Notes under the pieces: generated by a model
Databases searched by the model: none
What the model was told of the DNA's origin: nothing
Seen by the model: only the letters and a program-made list of their open reading frames with translations
Source of the DNA: HK1 sp965221725
Lineage (GTDB): Bacteria > Pseudomonadota > Gammaproteobacteria > HK1
DNA length: 64,000 bases
Reading direction: 5' to 3'
Assembly: GCA_965221725.1 (NCBI GenBank)
Contig: OZ244909.1
Location: 1 to 64,000, forward strand
Translations under genes and position numbers: made by a program
Shown here: piece after piece, positions 8,700 to 18,000 of the stretch
Layout: each line of letters opens with the position of its first letter
Position numbering within the stretch: the first letter of the stretch is position 1

Positions 8700-9311
8700 T
8701 CAGGGAAGCAGGGATCGGATTTTCTCCCGGGTCAGCTCCCGGGTCAGCTCCCCGGTGTGCCGATCGCGGATCGTGCCCTGCCGGTCGACGAACGCCGTGA
8801 ACGGAAGGGCGGCGGCCCGGTTGCCGTAGGTGTGCAACAGATCGAGGGTGCGGCGGGCATCGGCCATGGTGGGGTAGTTCATCCCGAGTTCCTTCGCCAT
8901 CGAGAACGCACCGTCCGGATCGTCCACGGCGACGCCGATGAACTGGACCCCCTGCTCTCGGAACGATTCCTGCAGCGAGACCAGCATCGGAATTTCATGA
9001 ACGCAGGGTGGGCACCACGTCGCCCAGAAGTTGACGACTCTGACCGTGCCGTCCCAGTCGGAGAACCGGCGCTTTTCCCCGTGCTGATCCGTGAACTGGA
9101 AGTCCACGGCTCGATTCGATGGTTCGGCTGCGGGTTCGGCGGAGGGCGACTGAATCGACGGGTCGCCGGCGGCGACGCTTCCGGTGGAGTCACTGGCCGC
9201 CACCCGGGGAGTCGGCGATTCGTCTCCCCGCCACCGCGACAACGCGAATCCCGCCGCGAATGCGCCGGCCCCGAGCAGCGAGCCGATACCGAAGGCGCGG
9301 CGCGTGATCAT
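8700..9311 (-). CDS. TlpA-like thioredoxin-family disulfide reductase, periplasmic
   Basis: A thiol-disulfide oxidoreductase of the TlpA/ResA type. A twin-arginine-like N-terminus (TRRAFGIGSLLGAGAFAAGFAL) suggests export or anchoring. A low-complexity S/P/A linker follows to about residue 65. The thioredoxin fold contains VVNFWATWCPPCVHEIPML with the active cysteines C100 and C103, and the cis-Pro loop in ALPFTAFVDRQG. Such proteins reduce apocytochrome c or other periplasmic thiols. It is the first gene of the minus-strand group running to purD, 176 bases upstream of aroQ. The precise partner is not shown by the sequence. Confidence 0.88.
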   Translation of the reverse strand: MITRRAFGIGSLLGAGAFAAGFALSRWRGDESPTPRVAASDSTGSVAAGDPSIQSPSAEPAAEPSNRAVDFQFTDQHGEKRRFSDWDGTVRVVNFWATWCPPCVHEIPMLVSLQESFREQGVQFIGVAVDDPDGAFSMAKELGMNYPTMADARRTLDLLHTYGNRAAALPFTAFVDRQGTIRDRHTGELTRELTREKIRSLLP

Positions 9312-9382
9312 GTCCCGTCCGGCGCCGAGGGGGCCGCGGCGATTGCCTGCATCGCGGCCCGCATAGCTGATACGGTACGCGC

Positions 9383-9817
9383 ATGAGAGTGCTTCACCTG
9401 CTCCTCCTGCTGTTCATCGCGGTGCCTCTCGCCGAGATCTGGCTGCTGCTCCAGGTCGGCGGGATGATCGGCGCGCTGCCGACCATCTGCCTGGTGGTGC
9501 TGACCGCAGCGGTCGGCGCCATGCTCGTGCGTGCCCAGGGGTTCTCGACGGTTCTGGAGTTGCGCAGGAGCCTGGACGCGGGCGAGGTCCCTGCGGTGGC
9601 GATCATCGAAGGCATCTTCCTTCTGGTGGCCGGGGCACTGTTGCTGACCCCCGGGTTCGTGACCGACATGATCGGATTTGCCGGTCTGGTCCCTCCGCTT
9701 CGGCGCGCGGTCATCGTGCGGTTCATCGAGTTGCGGCTCATCCGGTCGCACCACGCAGCACGGGCCGGGCCACCCCGGGGGCATGTCTTCGAGGGCGAGT
9801 TCAAGCGCGAAGACTGA
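9383..9817 (+). CDS. fxsA: FxsA-family membrane protein
   Basis: FxsA is a small inner-membrane protein that in E. coli affects exclusion of phage T7 by the F plasmid. Here it has several hydrophobic helices: residues 3-24 (LLLLLFIAVPLAEIWLLLQV), 28-48, and a paired segment near 75-100 with the family signature EGIFLLVAGALLLTPGFVTD. The C-tail is short, Arg-rich and charged. 144 aa. It is divergent from the TlpA-like gene and lies upstream of groESL, as in enteric bacteria, but a 344-base gap with repeats and an operator separates it from groES. Confidence 0.88.
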   Translation: MRVLHLLLLLFIAVPLAEIWLLLQVGGMIGALPTICLVVLTAAVGAMLVRAQGFSTVLELRRSLDAGEVPAVAIIEGIFLLVAGALLLTPGFVTDMIGFAGLVPPLRRAVIVRFIELRLIRSHHAARAGPPRGHVFEGEFKRED

Positions 9818-9888
9818 ACGCCGGCCGACGGCCCGGGAGCATACCGGACCGGTGCCAGATTCGCCGAAGTTCGGCCCGCATCTTCTCC

Positions 9889-10009
9889 GGCACCGCCCCT
9901 CGGCGCCACTCCCGGCATCACCCGGCATCACTCCCGGCACTACCCCTCGGCACCACTCCCGGCGTCACTCCCGACACCACCCGCGGCGCCACTTTCGGCA
10001 CCACCCCCC
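9889..10009 (+). repeat. Degenerate 10-13-bp tandem repeats upstream of groES
   Basis: About ten units related to GGCACCACTCCC run head to tail, each varying by one to three bases. They lie between fxsA and the groES promoter. No open frame with protein-like composition covers them. Unit length is too short and irregular for CRISPR. Confidence 0.75.
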
Positions 10010-10019
10010 GGGAGCACCC

Positions 10020-10074
10020 TTGACATCGACCGATTCGACCCCAAGACTTGGCACCCGCCCAAGCGGAGTGCTAA
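10020..10074 (+). promoter_or_regulatory. groES promoter with CIRCE operator (HrcA site)
   Basis: TTGACA at 10020-10025 is a good -35 element; a poor -10 candidate (AAGACT) follows at 17-base spacing. Overlapping its 3' edge is an inverted repeat TTGGCACCC-N9-GAGTGCTAA at 10048-10074. The right arm is the perfect CIRCE half-site; the left differs at two positions. CIRCE binds HrcA, so groESL is probably derepressed on heat stress. The transcript leader to groES is about 90 bases. Confidence 0.85.
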
Positions 10075-10161
10075 CAACATGACTTCGGCATCCGTTTCGA
10101 AGGTGTCGGGCGGCCGCGGCTTCGAACCCATGTTAAGAAACTCAGCAGGAGATAGAAACCT

Positions 10162-10452
10162 ATGAATATCAGACCTTTGCACGATCGTCTGATCGTCAGG
10201 AGAGAGGAGGAGGAGCGCACATCGGCGGGGGGGATAGTGATACCGGACACGGCGACGGAGAAGCCGATTCGGGGTGAGGTAGTGGCGACGGGTCGTGGGA
10301 AGTTGCTTGAGGATGGTTCGGTGCGGGCGTTGGATGTGCGGTGTGGGGATAGGGTGTTGTTCGGGAAGTATTCGGGCACGGAGATCAAGGTGGATGGTGA
10401 GGATCTGCTGGTGATGCGCGAGGACGACATCATGGCGGTGATTGAGGGCTGA
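10162..10452 (+). CDS. groES: Co-chaperonin GroES
   Basis: GroES caps the GroEL cage. The sequence starts MNIRPLHDRLIVRREEEER, followed by the mobile loop TSAGGIVIPDTATEKPIRG and the C-terminal LLVMREDDIMAVIEG. 96 aa, normal length. RBS AGGAGA precedes the ATG. It is 68 bases upstream of groEL and under the CIRCE operator. From roughly its second third onward the gene shifts to the G-ending codon style seen in groEL (TTG, GTG, GCG), unlike neighbouring genes. Confidence 0.98.
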   Translation: MNIRPLHDRLIVRREEEERTSAGGIVIPDTATEKPIRGEVVATGRGKLLEDGSVRALDVRCGDRVLFGKYSGTEIKVDGEDLLVMREDDIMAVIEG

Positions 10453-10520
10453 TCGGGGGGCCGGTCGGCGTTGGATTCACGGTTGGTTGAGAGAACGACA
10501 CAGACGAGAGGGCACAAGCG

Positions 10521-12161
10521 ATGGCAGCGAAAGAGGTGCGTTTTGGCGAGGATGCGCGGGCGCGGATGTCGGCGGGGGTGAACGTTTTGGCGAATGCGGT
10601 GAAGGTGACGTTGGGTCCGAAGGGTCGCAACGTGGTGTTGGAGAAGAGTTTTGGGGCGCCGACGGTGACGAAGGACGGGGTGTCGGTGGCGAAGGAGATT
10701 GAGTTGGAGGACAAGTTCGAGAACATGGGTGCGCAGATGGTGAAGGAGGTGGCGTCGAAGACGTCGGATGTCGCGGGTGATGGGACGACGACGGCGACGG
10801 TGTTGGCGCAGGCGATGATGCGTGAGGGGTTGAAGGCGGTGGCGGCGGGGATGAATCCGATGGATTTGAAGCGTGGGGTGGACCGTGCGGTGTCGGAGGC
10901 GGTGTTGGGGTTGCGGGGGTTGTCGAAGCCGACGAAGGACAGCACGGCGATTGCGCAGGTGGGGACGATATCGGCGAACGGGGATGAGGCGATCGGTTCG
11001 ATTATTGCCGAGGCGATGGAGCGGGTGGGCAAGGAGGGGGTGATTACGGTGGAGGAGGGGAAGAGTCTGGACAATGAGTTGGATGTGGTGGAGGGGATGC
11101 AGTTTGACCGGGGGTATTTGTCGCCGTACTTCATCAATGATCAGGATTCGATGTCGGCGGAGCTGGAGGACCCGTACATTTTGTTGCATGACAAGAAGGT
11201 GTCGAACATTCGCGACTTGCTGCCGGTGTTGGAGGGGGTGGCGAAGTCGGGCAAGCCGTTGTTGGTGATTGCGGAGGATGTGGAGGGTGAGGCGCTGGCG
11301 ACGTTGGTGGTGAACACGATACGGGGGATAGTGAAGGTGGCGGCGGTGAAGGCGCCGGGTTTTGGGGATCGCAGGAAGGCGATGTTGCAGGACATGGCGA
11401 TACTGACGGGGGGGCAGGTCATCAGTGAGGAGGTGGGGTTGTCGCTGGAGAAGGCGACGGTGGAGGATTTGGGTCGGGCGAAGCGGGTGCAGGTGGGCAA
11501 GGAGCACACGACGTTGATTGATGGGTCGGGGAAGGCGTCGGACATCAAGGCGCGGGTGCAGCAGATACAGCAGCAGATTGAGGAGACGACGTCGGATTAT
11601 GACCGGGAGAAGTTGCAGGAGCGGGTAGCGAAGCTGGCGGGTGGGGTGGCGGTGATCAAGGTGGGGGCGGCGACGGAGGTGGAGATGAAGGAGAAGAAGG
11701 CGCGGGTGGAGGATGCGTTGCATTCGACGCGCGCGGCGGTTGAGGAGGGGGTGGTGCCTGGGGGCGGGGTGGCGCTGGTGCGGGCGTTGTCGCGGTTGAA
11801 GGGGTTGAAGGGGGACAACGAGGACCAGGACACGGGCATTTCGATTGCGCGTCGGGCGATGCAGGAGCCGTTGCGGCAGATTGTGGCCAATGCGGGGGGT
11901 GAGCCGTCGGTGGTGTTGAACAAGGTGGTGGATGGGAAGGGGAACTACGGGTTCAACGCGCAGGCCGAGGCGTATGGGGATTTGGTGAAGATGGGGATAT
12001 TGGATCCGACGAAGGTGGTGAGGACGGCGTTGCAGAATGCGGGGTCGATTGCGGGGTTGTTGATTACGACGGAGGCGACGGTGGCGGAGAAGCCGAAGAA
12101 GGATGAGGGTGCGGCGATGGGGCCGGGCGGCGGGATGGGGGGGATGGACGGGATGATGTAG
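10521..12161 (+). CDS. groEL: Chaperonin GroEL (Hsp60)
   Basis: GroEL folds proteins in an ATP-driven double ring. Recognisable parts: VKVTLGPKGRNVVLEKSFGAPTVTKDGVSVAKEIELED (ATP site), DVAGDGTTTATVLAQ, the apical domain AVKAPGFGDRRKAMLQDMAILTGG, EEGVVPGGGVALVRA, and the Gly-Met tail GPGGGMGGMDGMM. 546 aa. Codon usage is striking: nearly all leucines are TTG, and G-ending codons dominate, while surrounding genes favour CTG/CTC and C-ending codons. A consequence is a very long spurious frame on the opposite strand. A strong terminator follows. Confidence 0.98.
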   Translation: MAAKEVRFGEDARARMSAGVNVLANAVKVTLGPKGRNVVLEKSFGAPTVTKDGVSVAKEIELEDKFENMGAQMVKEVASKTSDVAGDGTTTATVLAQAMMREGLKAVAAGMNPMDLKRGVDRAVSEAVLGLRGLSKPTKDSTAIAQVGTISANGDEAIGSIIAEAMERVGKEGVITVEEGKSLDNELDVVEGMQFDRGYLSPYFINDQDSMSAELEDPYILLHDKKVSNIRDLLPVLEGVAKSGKPLLVIAEDVEGEALATLVVNTIRGIVKVAAVKAPGFGDRRKAMLQDMAILTGGQVISEEVGLSLEKATVEDLGRAKRVQVGKEHTTLIDGSGKASDIKARVQQIQQQIEETTSDYDREKLQERVAKLAGGVAVIKVGAATEVEMKEKKARVEDALHSTRAAVEEGVVPGGGVALVRALSRLKGLKGDNEDQDTGISIARRAMQEPLRQIVANAGGEPSVVLNKVVDGKGNYGFNAQAEAYGDLVKMGILDPTKVVRTALQNAGSIAGLLITTEATVAEKPKKDEGAAMGPGGGMGGMDGMM

Positions 12162-12284
12162 GGCGTGCGCGGGCGGTGAGGGCCGAGGCGGGCGCCTCTC
12201 GCCCCCGGCCGTCGCGCCGACCCCCCGGCGCCGTCTCTCCCCGGGCCGACCGGGCCGGCGAGACGGCAGGGAAACCGCAGGACC

Positions 12285-12314
12285 GAAAGCCCCGCCCCGT
12301 GCGGGGCTTTCTCT
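12285..12314 (+). terminator. Rho-independent terminator of groESL
   Basis: An 11-bp perfect stem, GAAAGCCCCGC / GCGGGGCTTTC, with loop CCCGT and a short T-containing tail (TCTT), lies about 120 bases after groEL. The rest of the 12162-12541 gap contains GC-rich sequence with no gene. Confidence 0.85.
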
Positions 12315-12541
12315 TGGATTCGACCCTGCACCTTGGAAGCCGCGCCCCCGGTGGCCCGAGACGCGAACGCTCCACCGCCCCGCACGGGCGCTCGTCAGGG
12401 GGTGCGGCGGGAAGCCCGCGGTCGGCAAGCGCCCGGCCCGGAGCAACCTCACCCGCGCACAGGCACGAATTCCGATTGTGGGAACAAATGTGGGATCAAA
12501 TCCTAAAAAACGATGTAACTGATTGATAATAAAAAGGGGAT

Positions 12542-12632
<91 letters not shown>

Positions 12633-12929
12633 GGGGGCGGCAAGAGTAAGGGAGGCGCGGCGGGTCCGCAATCCGCCGCACCGGACAGACCATTTGCTCC
12701 CGCAATCCGCCGCAGCCGAGTGGTGTGCATATTCCCCGATTGTCGCGTCTGTCGGAGGTCTGGTGCTCCGGAAATCCGGATCGATTGCGGCCGGAGTGCC
12801 TCCTCGCTCGCAACCGGGTGAGAAGTGCGGGCCGGATTCCCGGGGGCGTCGGGCATGGCGAGGCGGGCGTGGTGGCTCCGCAACCCGTGATATCCTGGTC
12901 CTCGCTTCGTGACGAAGTGCGTAGTCGAT
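12633..12929. other. Intergenic region without a gene, two short repeats
   Basis: Between the tRNA and the SRP RNA there is no credible gene. CGCAATCCGCCGCA occurs twice (near 12666 and 12705). At 12802-12830 lies a reverse-oriented copy of the dispersed intergenic repeat. Confidence 0.6.
12802..12830 (-). repeat. Dispersed intergenic repeat core (copy 2)
   Basis: The reverse complement of these 29 bases matches 43635-43663 at 27 of 29 positions (core TTCTCACCSGGTTGCGAGCG). It sits between the tRNA and the SRP RNA. Confidence 0.75.
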
Positions 12930-13041
12930 GGCGGTCCGCATCGGTCCCCTCGCATCGCCAGGTCGTGAACCCCGTCAGGCCCGGAAGGGAGCAGCGGCAG
13001 CGGCGGACGCGAGTGCCGGGGTGCGGCTGGTGTGGATCGCC
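12930..13041 (+). ncRNA. ffs: 4.5S signal recognition particle RNA
   Basis: The conserved apical hairpin GTCAGGCCCGGAAGGGAGCAGC and the downstream CGAGTGCCGGGGTGCGGCTGG match the bacterial 4.5S RNA consensus. The ends GGCGGTC (12930) and GATCGCC (13041) pair to close the rod. Ends are estimated from this pairing. The RNA binds Ffh and targets membrane proteins, relevant to a cell with abundant LH complexes. Confidence 0.93.
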
Positions 13042-13137
13042 TCCATTCTCCAGGGACCATGACCGGTTTCGCGTGGCCGATTTTGCGGTGAGAATCGGTC
13101 GGTCTATGTGTATATTCGCCCCGATCCGAACCCGGGG

Positions 13138-14400
13138 ATGCCGCACGTGCGCTACTCCATCTTCAGCCTGGCCCGAAACGCGCTCGGCCACCACCAGGGG
13201 TGGCCGCTGGCGTGGCGCAGCCCGCAACCGAAGCGCGCGTACGACGTGGTTATTGTCGGTGGCGGCGGGCACGGTCTGGCCGCGGCGTACTACCTCGCGA
13301 AGCTGCACGGCATCAGCAACGTGGCGGTGGTGGAGAAGGGCTGGCTTGGCGGCGGCAACACCGGCCGCAACACCACCATCGTGCGCTCCAACTACCTCCT
13401 GGAGGCGAACGCGCACTTCTACGAGCATTCGCTGAAGCTCTGGGAGGGGTTGACCCGCGACCTGAACTACAACGTCATGTTCAGCCAGCGCGGCGTGGTG
13501 AACCTCACCCACAACGACGCCCAGATCGACGCCGCCCGCCGCCGCGGGAACGCCATGCGGCTGAACGGCATCGACGCGGAGTGGCTCTCGGTCGGCGAGG
13601 TCCGGTCGATGGTGCCGCTTCTGAACTGCTCTGCGGATGCGCGCTTCCCCGTCAACGGTGCGCTCGTCCAGCGCCGCGGCGGGACCGCGCGCCACGACGC
13701 GGTGGCGTGGGGATACGCGCGCGCGGCCGATGCGTGCGGCGTGGACATCATCCAGAACTGCGAGGTCACCGGCCTGCGCATCGACGCAGGGCGTGTCGCC
13801 GGCGTCGAAACCACGCGCGGTTACATCGCGGCGAAGAAGGTCGGTCTCGCGGTGGCGGGCAACAGCTCGCGCCTGGCAGCGATGGCCGGGCTGCGGTTGC
13901 CCATCGAATCCCATGTGCTGCAGGCGATGGTCACCGAGCCGTTGAAGCCCGTGCTCGACACGGTGGTGACCTCGGGCGCCGCGCACGTCTACATCAGCCA
14001 GACCGACAAGGGCGAGATCCTCATGGGTGGCGACCTCGACTTCTACAACTCCTATGCGCAACGCGGAAACCTGCCGACGCTGGAGCACGTCATCCAGGGC
14101 GCGATCTCGCTCTTCCCCTTCCTGAGCCGGCTGCGCCTGATGCGCACCTGGGGCGGGGTGATGGACATGACCATGGACGGCAGCCCCATCCTCGGCAAGC
14201 TGCCGGTCAAGGGGCTCTACATGGACGGCGGCTGGTGCTACGGGGGGTTCAAGGCCACCCCGGGGGCGGGCTGGTGCCACGCCTGGACCATCGCGAACGA
14301 TGCGCCGCACCCGCTCAATGCGGCGTTCCGGCTTGATCGCTTCCACCGCGGCGCGCTCCTCGACGAGAAGGGTGCGGGCGCGAGCCCGCAGGCGCACTGA
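13138..14400 (+). CDS. soxB: Sarcosine oxidase beta subunit, copy 1
   Basis: The beta subunit of heterotetrameric sarcosine oxidase oxidises sarcosine at FAD and carries the covalently bound FMN. The ATG at 13138 starts MPHVRYSIFSLARNALGHHQ. The FAD dinucleotide fold is VVIVGGGGHGLAAAYYLA, followed by GWLGGGNTGRNTTIVRSNYL typical of SoxB. RRGGTARHDAVAW contains His186, likely the FMN-linked histidine. 420 aa. It begins a soxB-D-A-G operon; sarcosine plus THF gives glycine and methylene-THF, with formaldehyde in absence of folate. A close paralogue lies at 23874. The 4.5S RNA ends about 100 bases upstream. Confidence 0.95.
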   Translation: MPHVRYSIFSLARNALGHHQGWPLAWRSPQPKRAYDVVIVGGGGHGLAAAYYLAKLHGISNVAVVEKGWLGGGNTGRNTTIVRSNYLLEANAHFYEHSLKLWEGLTRDLNYNVMFSQRGVVNLTHNDAQIDAARRRGNAMRLNGIDAEWLSVGEVRSMVPLLNCSADARFPVNGALVQRRGGTARHDAVAWGYARAADACGVDIIQNCEVTGLRIDAGRVAGVETTRGYIAAKKVGLAVAGNSSRLAAMAGLRLPIESHVLQAMVTEPLKPVLDTVVTSGAAHVYISQTDKGEILMGGDLDFYNSYAQRGNLPTLEHVIQGAISLFPFLSRLRLMRTWGGVMDMTMDGSPILGKLPVKGLYMDGGWCYGGFKATPGAGWCHAWTIANDAPHPLNAAFRLDRFHRGALLDEKGAGASPQAH

Positions 14401-14472
14401 CGCGATGTTCCGGGCCGACGCACGGATCCGGCCGCATCGACACTGCGTCGACGCACGGAAGGAGCGCCCGAC

Positions 14473-14757
14473 ATGCTGCTGATCACGTGCCCGTGGTGCG
14501 GACCGCGCGCCCACATCGAATTCACCTACGGCGGCGACGCCACCGTGGACCGGCCCGCGGACCCGGACGCCGTCTCCGCCGAGGCGTGGCTCGACCACGT
14601 CTACCTCCGCGACAACCCCCGCGGTCCGCACAGCGAATGGTGGCAGCACAGCGCCGGCTGCCGGAGCTGGATCAAGGTCAGGCGTGATACCTGGACCCAC
14701 TGCGTGCACGCGAGCGGCCCCCCCGACGCCGACCTCGGCGAGGACGAGCACCGATGA
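14473..14757 (+). CDS. soxD: Sarcosine oxidase delta subunit, copy 1
   Basis: The delta subunit is a small zinc protein that stabilises the heterotetramer. MLLITCPWCGPR gives Cys6 and Cys9, and WWQHSAGCRSW gives His59 and Cys63. These four positions are exactly the zinc ligands known for the crystallised corynebacterial/Stenotrophomonas enzymes. 94 aa, a normal length. It lies 72 bases after soxB and is followed by an unusually long 333-base gap before soxA, unlike the second operon where soxD and soxA overlap. Confidence 0.95.
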   Translation: MLLITCPWCGPRAHIEFTYGGDATVDRPADPDAVSAEAWLDHVYLRDNPRGPHSEWWQHSAGCRSWIKVRRDTWTHCVHASGPPDADLGEDEHR

Positions 14758-15090
14758 TCCCGCCTCTGCAAGTGACGGGGATGGGGGCCGGACCGGCGGA
14801 TCCGGTACGTCCGGCGGCCGGGGCGCCGGAACGTCGGGGCAAGTGGTGATGGCGATGCGGCAATCGTCGCCCTCATTGCCGATGCCCGAGGTGTGCGGGC
14901 GCACGGTGATGGTCACGGCCCCGGCCCCGAACTCGACCCCGGCCCTGGCCCCGAACTCGGGTGCCCCACTTCGACTCCTGAAGTCTCGGGAGAGCCGCTG
15001 CACGCAGGCCGGAGATACCGGGCAGAATTTCAAAACGCGGCACTACCCGAACTCGACTCCGGTCCCGACCCCGGGTCGGGGAGGGTGCCG
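14758..15090. other. 333-base gap inside the first sox operon
   Basis: The soxD-soxA spacer contains no credible gene. It is GC-rich with short palindromes near 14800-14845 and runs of CCCCGGCCCCGAACTCG-like direct repeats near 14920-14965 and 15048-15075. A frame in register with soxA extends through it as an N-terminal addition of 66 residues, but its Gly/Pro-rich composition and the homologous start of copy 2 argue for the ATG at 15091. Confidence 0.55.
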
Positions 15091-18000
15091 ATGACTTCCC
15101 AGACTCACCGAGCGGAGCGGGGAGGGCGCATCGACCGTTCCGCGCCGCTCGCGTTTACCTTCGACGGCAGGCGCTACACGGGGTATCGGGGCGACACCCT
15201 GGCCTCTGCGCTGCTCGCCAACGGGGTCCGGCTCGTCGGCCGCAGCTTCAAGTACCACCGCCGGCGCGGCATCTTCGGGGCCGGGGCGGAGGAGCCCAAT
15301 GCGCTCGTCCGCGTCGGCGCCGGACCACGGGCCGAACCGAACCTGAAGGCGACCCGGGTCGAGCTGTTCGACGGACTGCAAGCGCAGAGCCAGAACCGCT
15401 GGCCGTCGCTCGCGTTCGACGCCGGAGCGCTGATCAACGCGGCCTCGAGGCTCTTCCCCGCCGGGTTCTACTACAAGACGTTCATGTGGCCGGGGTCGTG
15501 GTGGATGTTCTACGAGCGATTCATCCGCAGGGCGGCGGGGCTCGGGCGCGCGCCCCTCGAGCCGGACCCGGACCGCTACGACCGCCGCTACGCCTTCTGC
15601 GACGTGCTCGTGGTGGGGGCGGGGCCGGCCGGCCTCATGGCGGCGCTCACCGCGGCCCGCGCGGGCGCGCGCGTGATTCTCGTCGATGACGCCCTCGCGC
15701 CCGGCGGCAGCCTCGCCGCGTCCACGGCCACCATCGAGCGGACCGACCCGATGGCGTTCGTCTCCCGAGTCCGCGAAGAGCTTGCCGCGAACTCCAAGGT
15801 CCGCATGCTCGACCGCACCACCGCGTTCGGTTATTACGACGACAACATGGTGGTGGCGGTGGAGCGTCGCGCCGGCGACGCGCCGGCCCCCGCCGCGCAC
15901 TGCGTCCGGCAGCGGGCATGGTGGATCCGGGCCGGAGAAGTCGTGCTCGCCACCGGCGCCATCGAACGCCCCCTCCCGTTCGAGAACAACGATCTGCCCG
16001 GCGTCATGCTCGCCTCCGCCGCTCGCACGTACGCGTTCCAGCACGGCGTCCGGCTCGGCGAACGCGCGGTGCTGTTCACCAACAACGATTCGGCCTACGA
16101 GGCGCTGGAGCCGATGCTGGACGCGGGGACGAACGTGGTCGCGGTGGTGGACGCGCGCGGCAGCGGGCCGGGGGAGGACGCTCTCGCCGCGGTTCGGCGC
16201 TTCGGGCTGGAAGTCGTATCCGGCAGTGTGGTGATGCGCGCGATGGGGCGCACCGATGTCGGCGCCGTGGAGGTGCGCTCGCTCTCGGCGGACGGCGAGG
16301 CGGTCGGGGACGATTCCCGGCGCATCGGGTGCGATCTAGTCTGTGTTTCCGGCGGCTGGAGCCCGACCGTCCATCTCTTCTCGCAGTCGCAGGGACGGCT
16401 GCGCTTCGATGTCACCCGCGCCGCGTTCGTCCCCGGCGAGAGTGCGCAGCGCGAACGCTCGGCCGGAGCTGCGCGCGGCCTCCCCGGCCTGTCCGAATGC
16501 CTCGCCGACGGCGTCGCGGCCGGGGTCGACGCCGCCCGCGCGGCGGGCTTCGACGCCGGATCGGAGCCGGCCTGCCCGGAAGTCCGGCAATGGGCCGAGG
16601 GCGCTCCGGTGCGGCCGCTCTGGGCGGTGCCGCTGCCGCCGTGGCGCCACGGCAAACGCTTCGTCGACCTCCAGAACGACGTGACGGTGGCCGATGTCGA
16701 GCTTGCGGTGCGTGAGGGATACCGCTCGGTCGAGCACCTCAAGCGCTACACCACCCTCGGCATGGGCACGGATCAGGGCCGCACCAGCAACGTCAACGGG
16801 CTCGCGGTGCTCGCCGCGACGCTCGGCACCGAGATCCCCGCGGTCGGCACCACCACGTTCCGGCCGCCGTACTCGCCGGTCGCCCTCGGAGCGATCGCGG
16901 GTCGCGAGGTCGGCATCCACCAGGCTCCGGTGCGGCGCACGCCCATGCACGACTGGCACGCCGAGCACGGGGCGACCTTCGTCACCGTCGGGCCGTGGAT
17001 GCGGGCTCAGTACTACCTCCGTCCCGGGGAGTCGATGATGGACGCCATCAACCGCGAGGCGCGCCACGTGCGCCGGGCGGTGGGGATGGTCGACGTGTCC
17101 ACCCTCGGGAAGATCGAGGTGCGCGGCCGCGACGCGGGGGAGTTCCTGCACCGGGTGTACATCAACCGCATCCGCAACCTGCGGGTGGGGCGGTGCCGCT
17201 ACGCGTTCATGCTGCGCGAGGACGGATTCGTCCTCGACGACGGCACCTGCACCCGCATCCGGGACGACATGTACTACCTCACCACCGGCACCGGCCATGC
17301 CGCGGTGGTGATGGCGCACCTGGAGCGTTACGCGCAGACGGTGTGGCCGGACCTCGAGGTGCATCTCACTTCCGTCACCGATCAGTGGGCGGGGGTCGCG
17401 GTGGCCGGGCCCCGTTCGCGAGATCTGCTCGCGGTCGCCTGCGGCGGCGCCGGGGTCTCCGAGGAGGCGCTGCCGTTCATGGGCTGCATCGAGACTACGG
17501 TGGCGGGGGCGCCGGTGCGCATCATCCGCATGACCTTCTCCGGCGAGCGGGCCTACGAGGTGCACTGCCCGGCCGACTACGGCATCCACGTGTGGGAGGC
17601 GCTGCTGGCCGCCGGCGAGTCGTTCGAGGTGATGCCCTACGGCACCGAGGCGCTCGGCGTGCTCCGCATCGAGAAGGGGCACGTGGTCCCGAACGAACTC
17701 GACGGGCGCACCATCCCCGCCGACTTCGGCTTCGACCGGATGGAGAAGGACGAGGACTTCATCGGCCGCCGCTCGCTGGAGCGGTTCCGGGAAGGCGGAC
17801 GGAAGCGCAAGACGTTCGTGGGGCTCGTCTCGGAGAGCGGCAAGGGGATTCCGCGCGGCGGGCACCTGGTGTGGAACCCGACCGCGCCGCGGCCGGTGAC
17901 GATGCTCGGCCACGTCACCTCCAGTTGCTACAGCCCCACCCTGAAGCGCCATATCGCGCTGGCGCTGATGGACGACGGGGACTGGAAGGGCCGGACGCTC

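Noticed and set aside
9889..10009. CRISPR array
   Set aside because: Units are 10-13 bp, degenerate and without spacers, and no cas genes occur in the window.
10071..12452. A 793-codon open frame antisense to groESL
   Set aside because: Its product is dominated by Arg, His, Leu and Pro and matches nothing. It is a by-product of the unusual codon choice in groEL.
14684..15094. Small protein in the soxD-soxA gap
   Set aside because: It overlaps soxD out of frame and is made of Pro/Ser/Thr-rich low-complexity sequence from GC-rich repeats.
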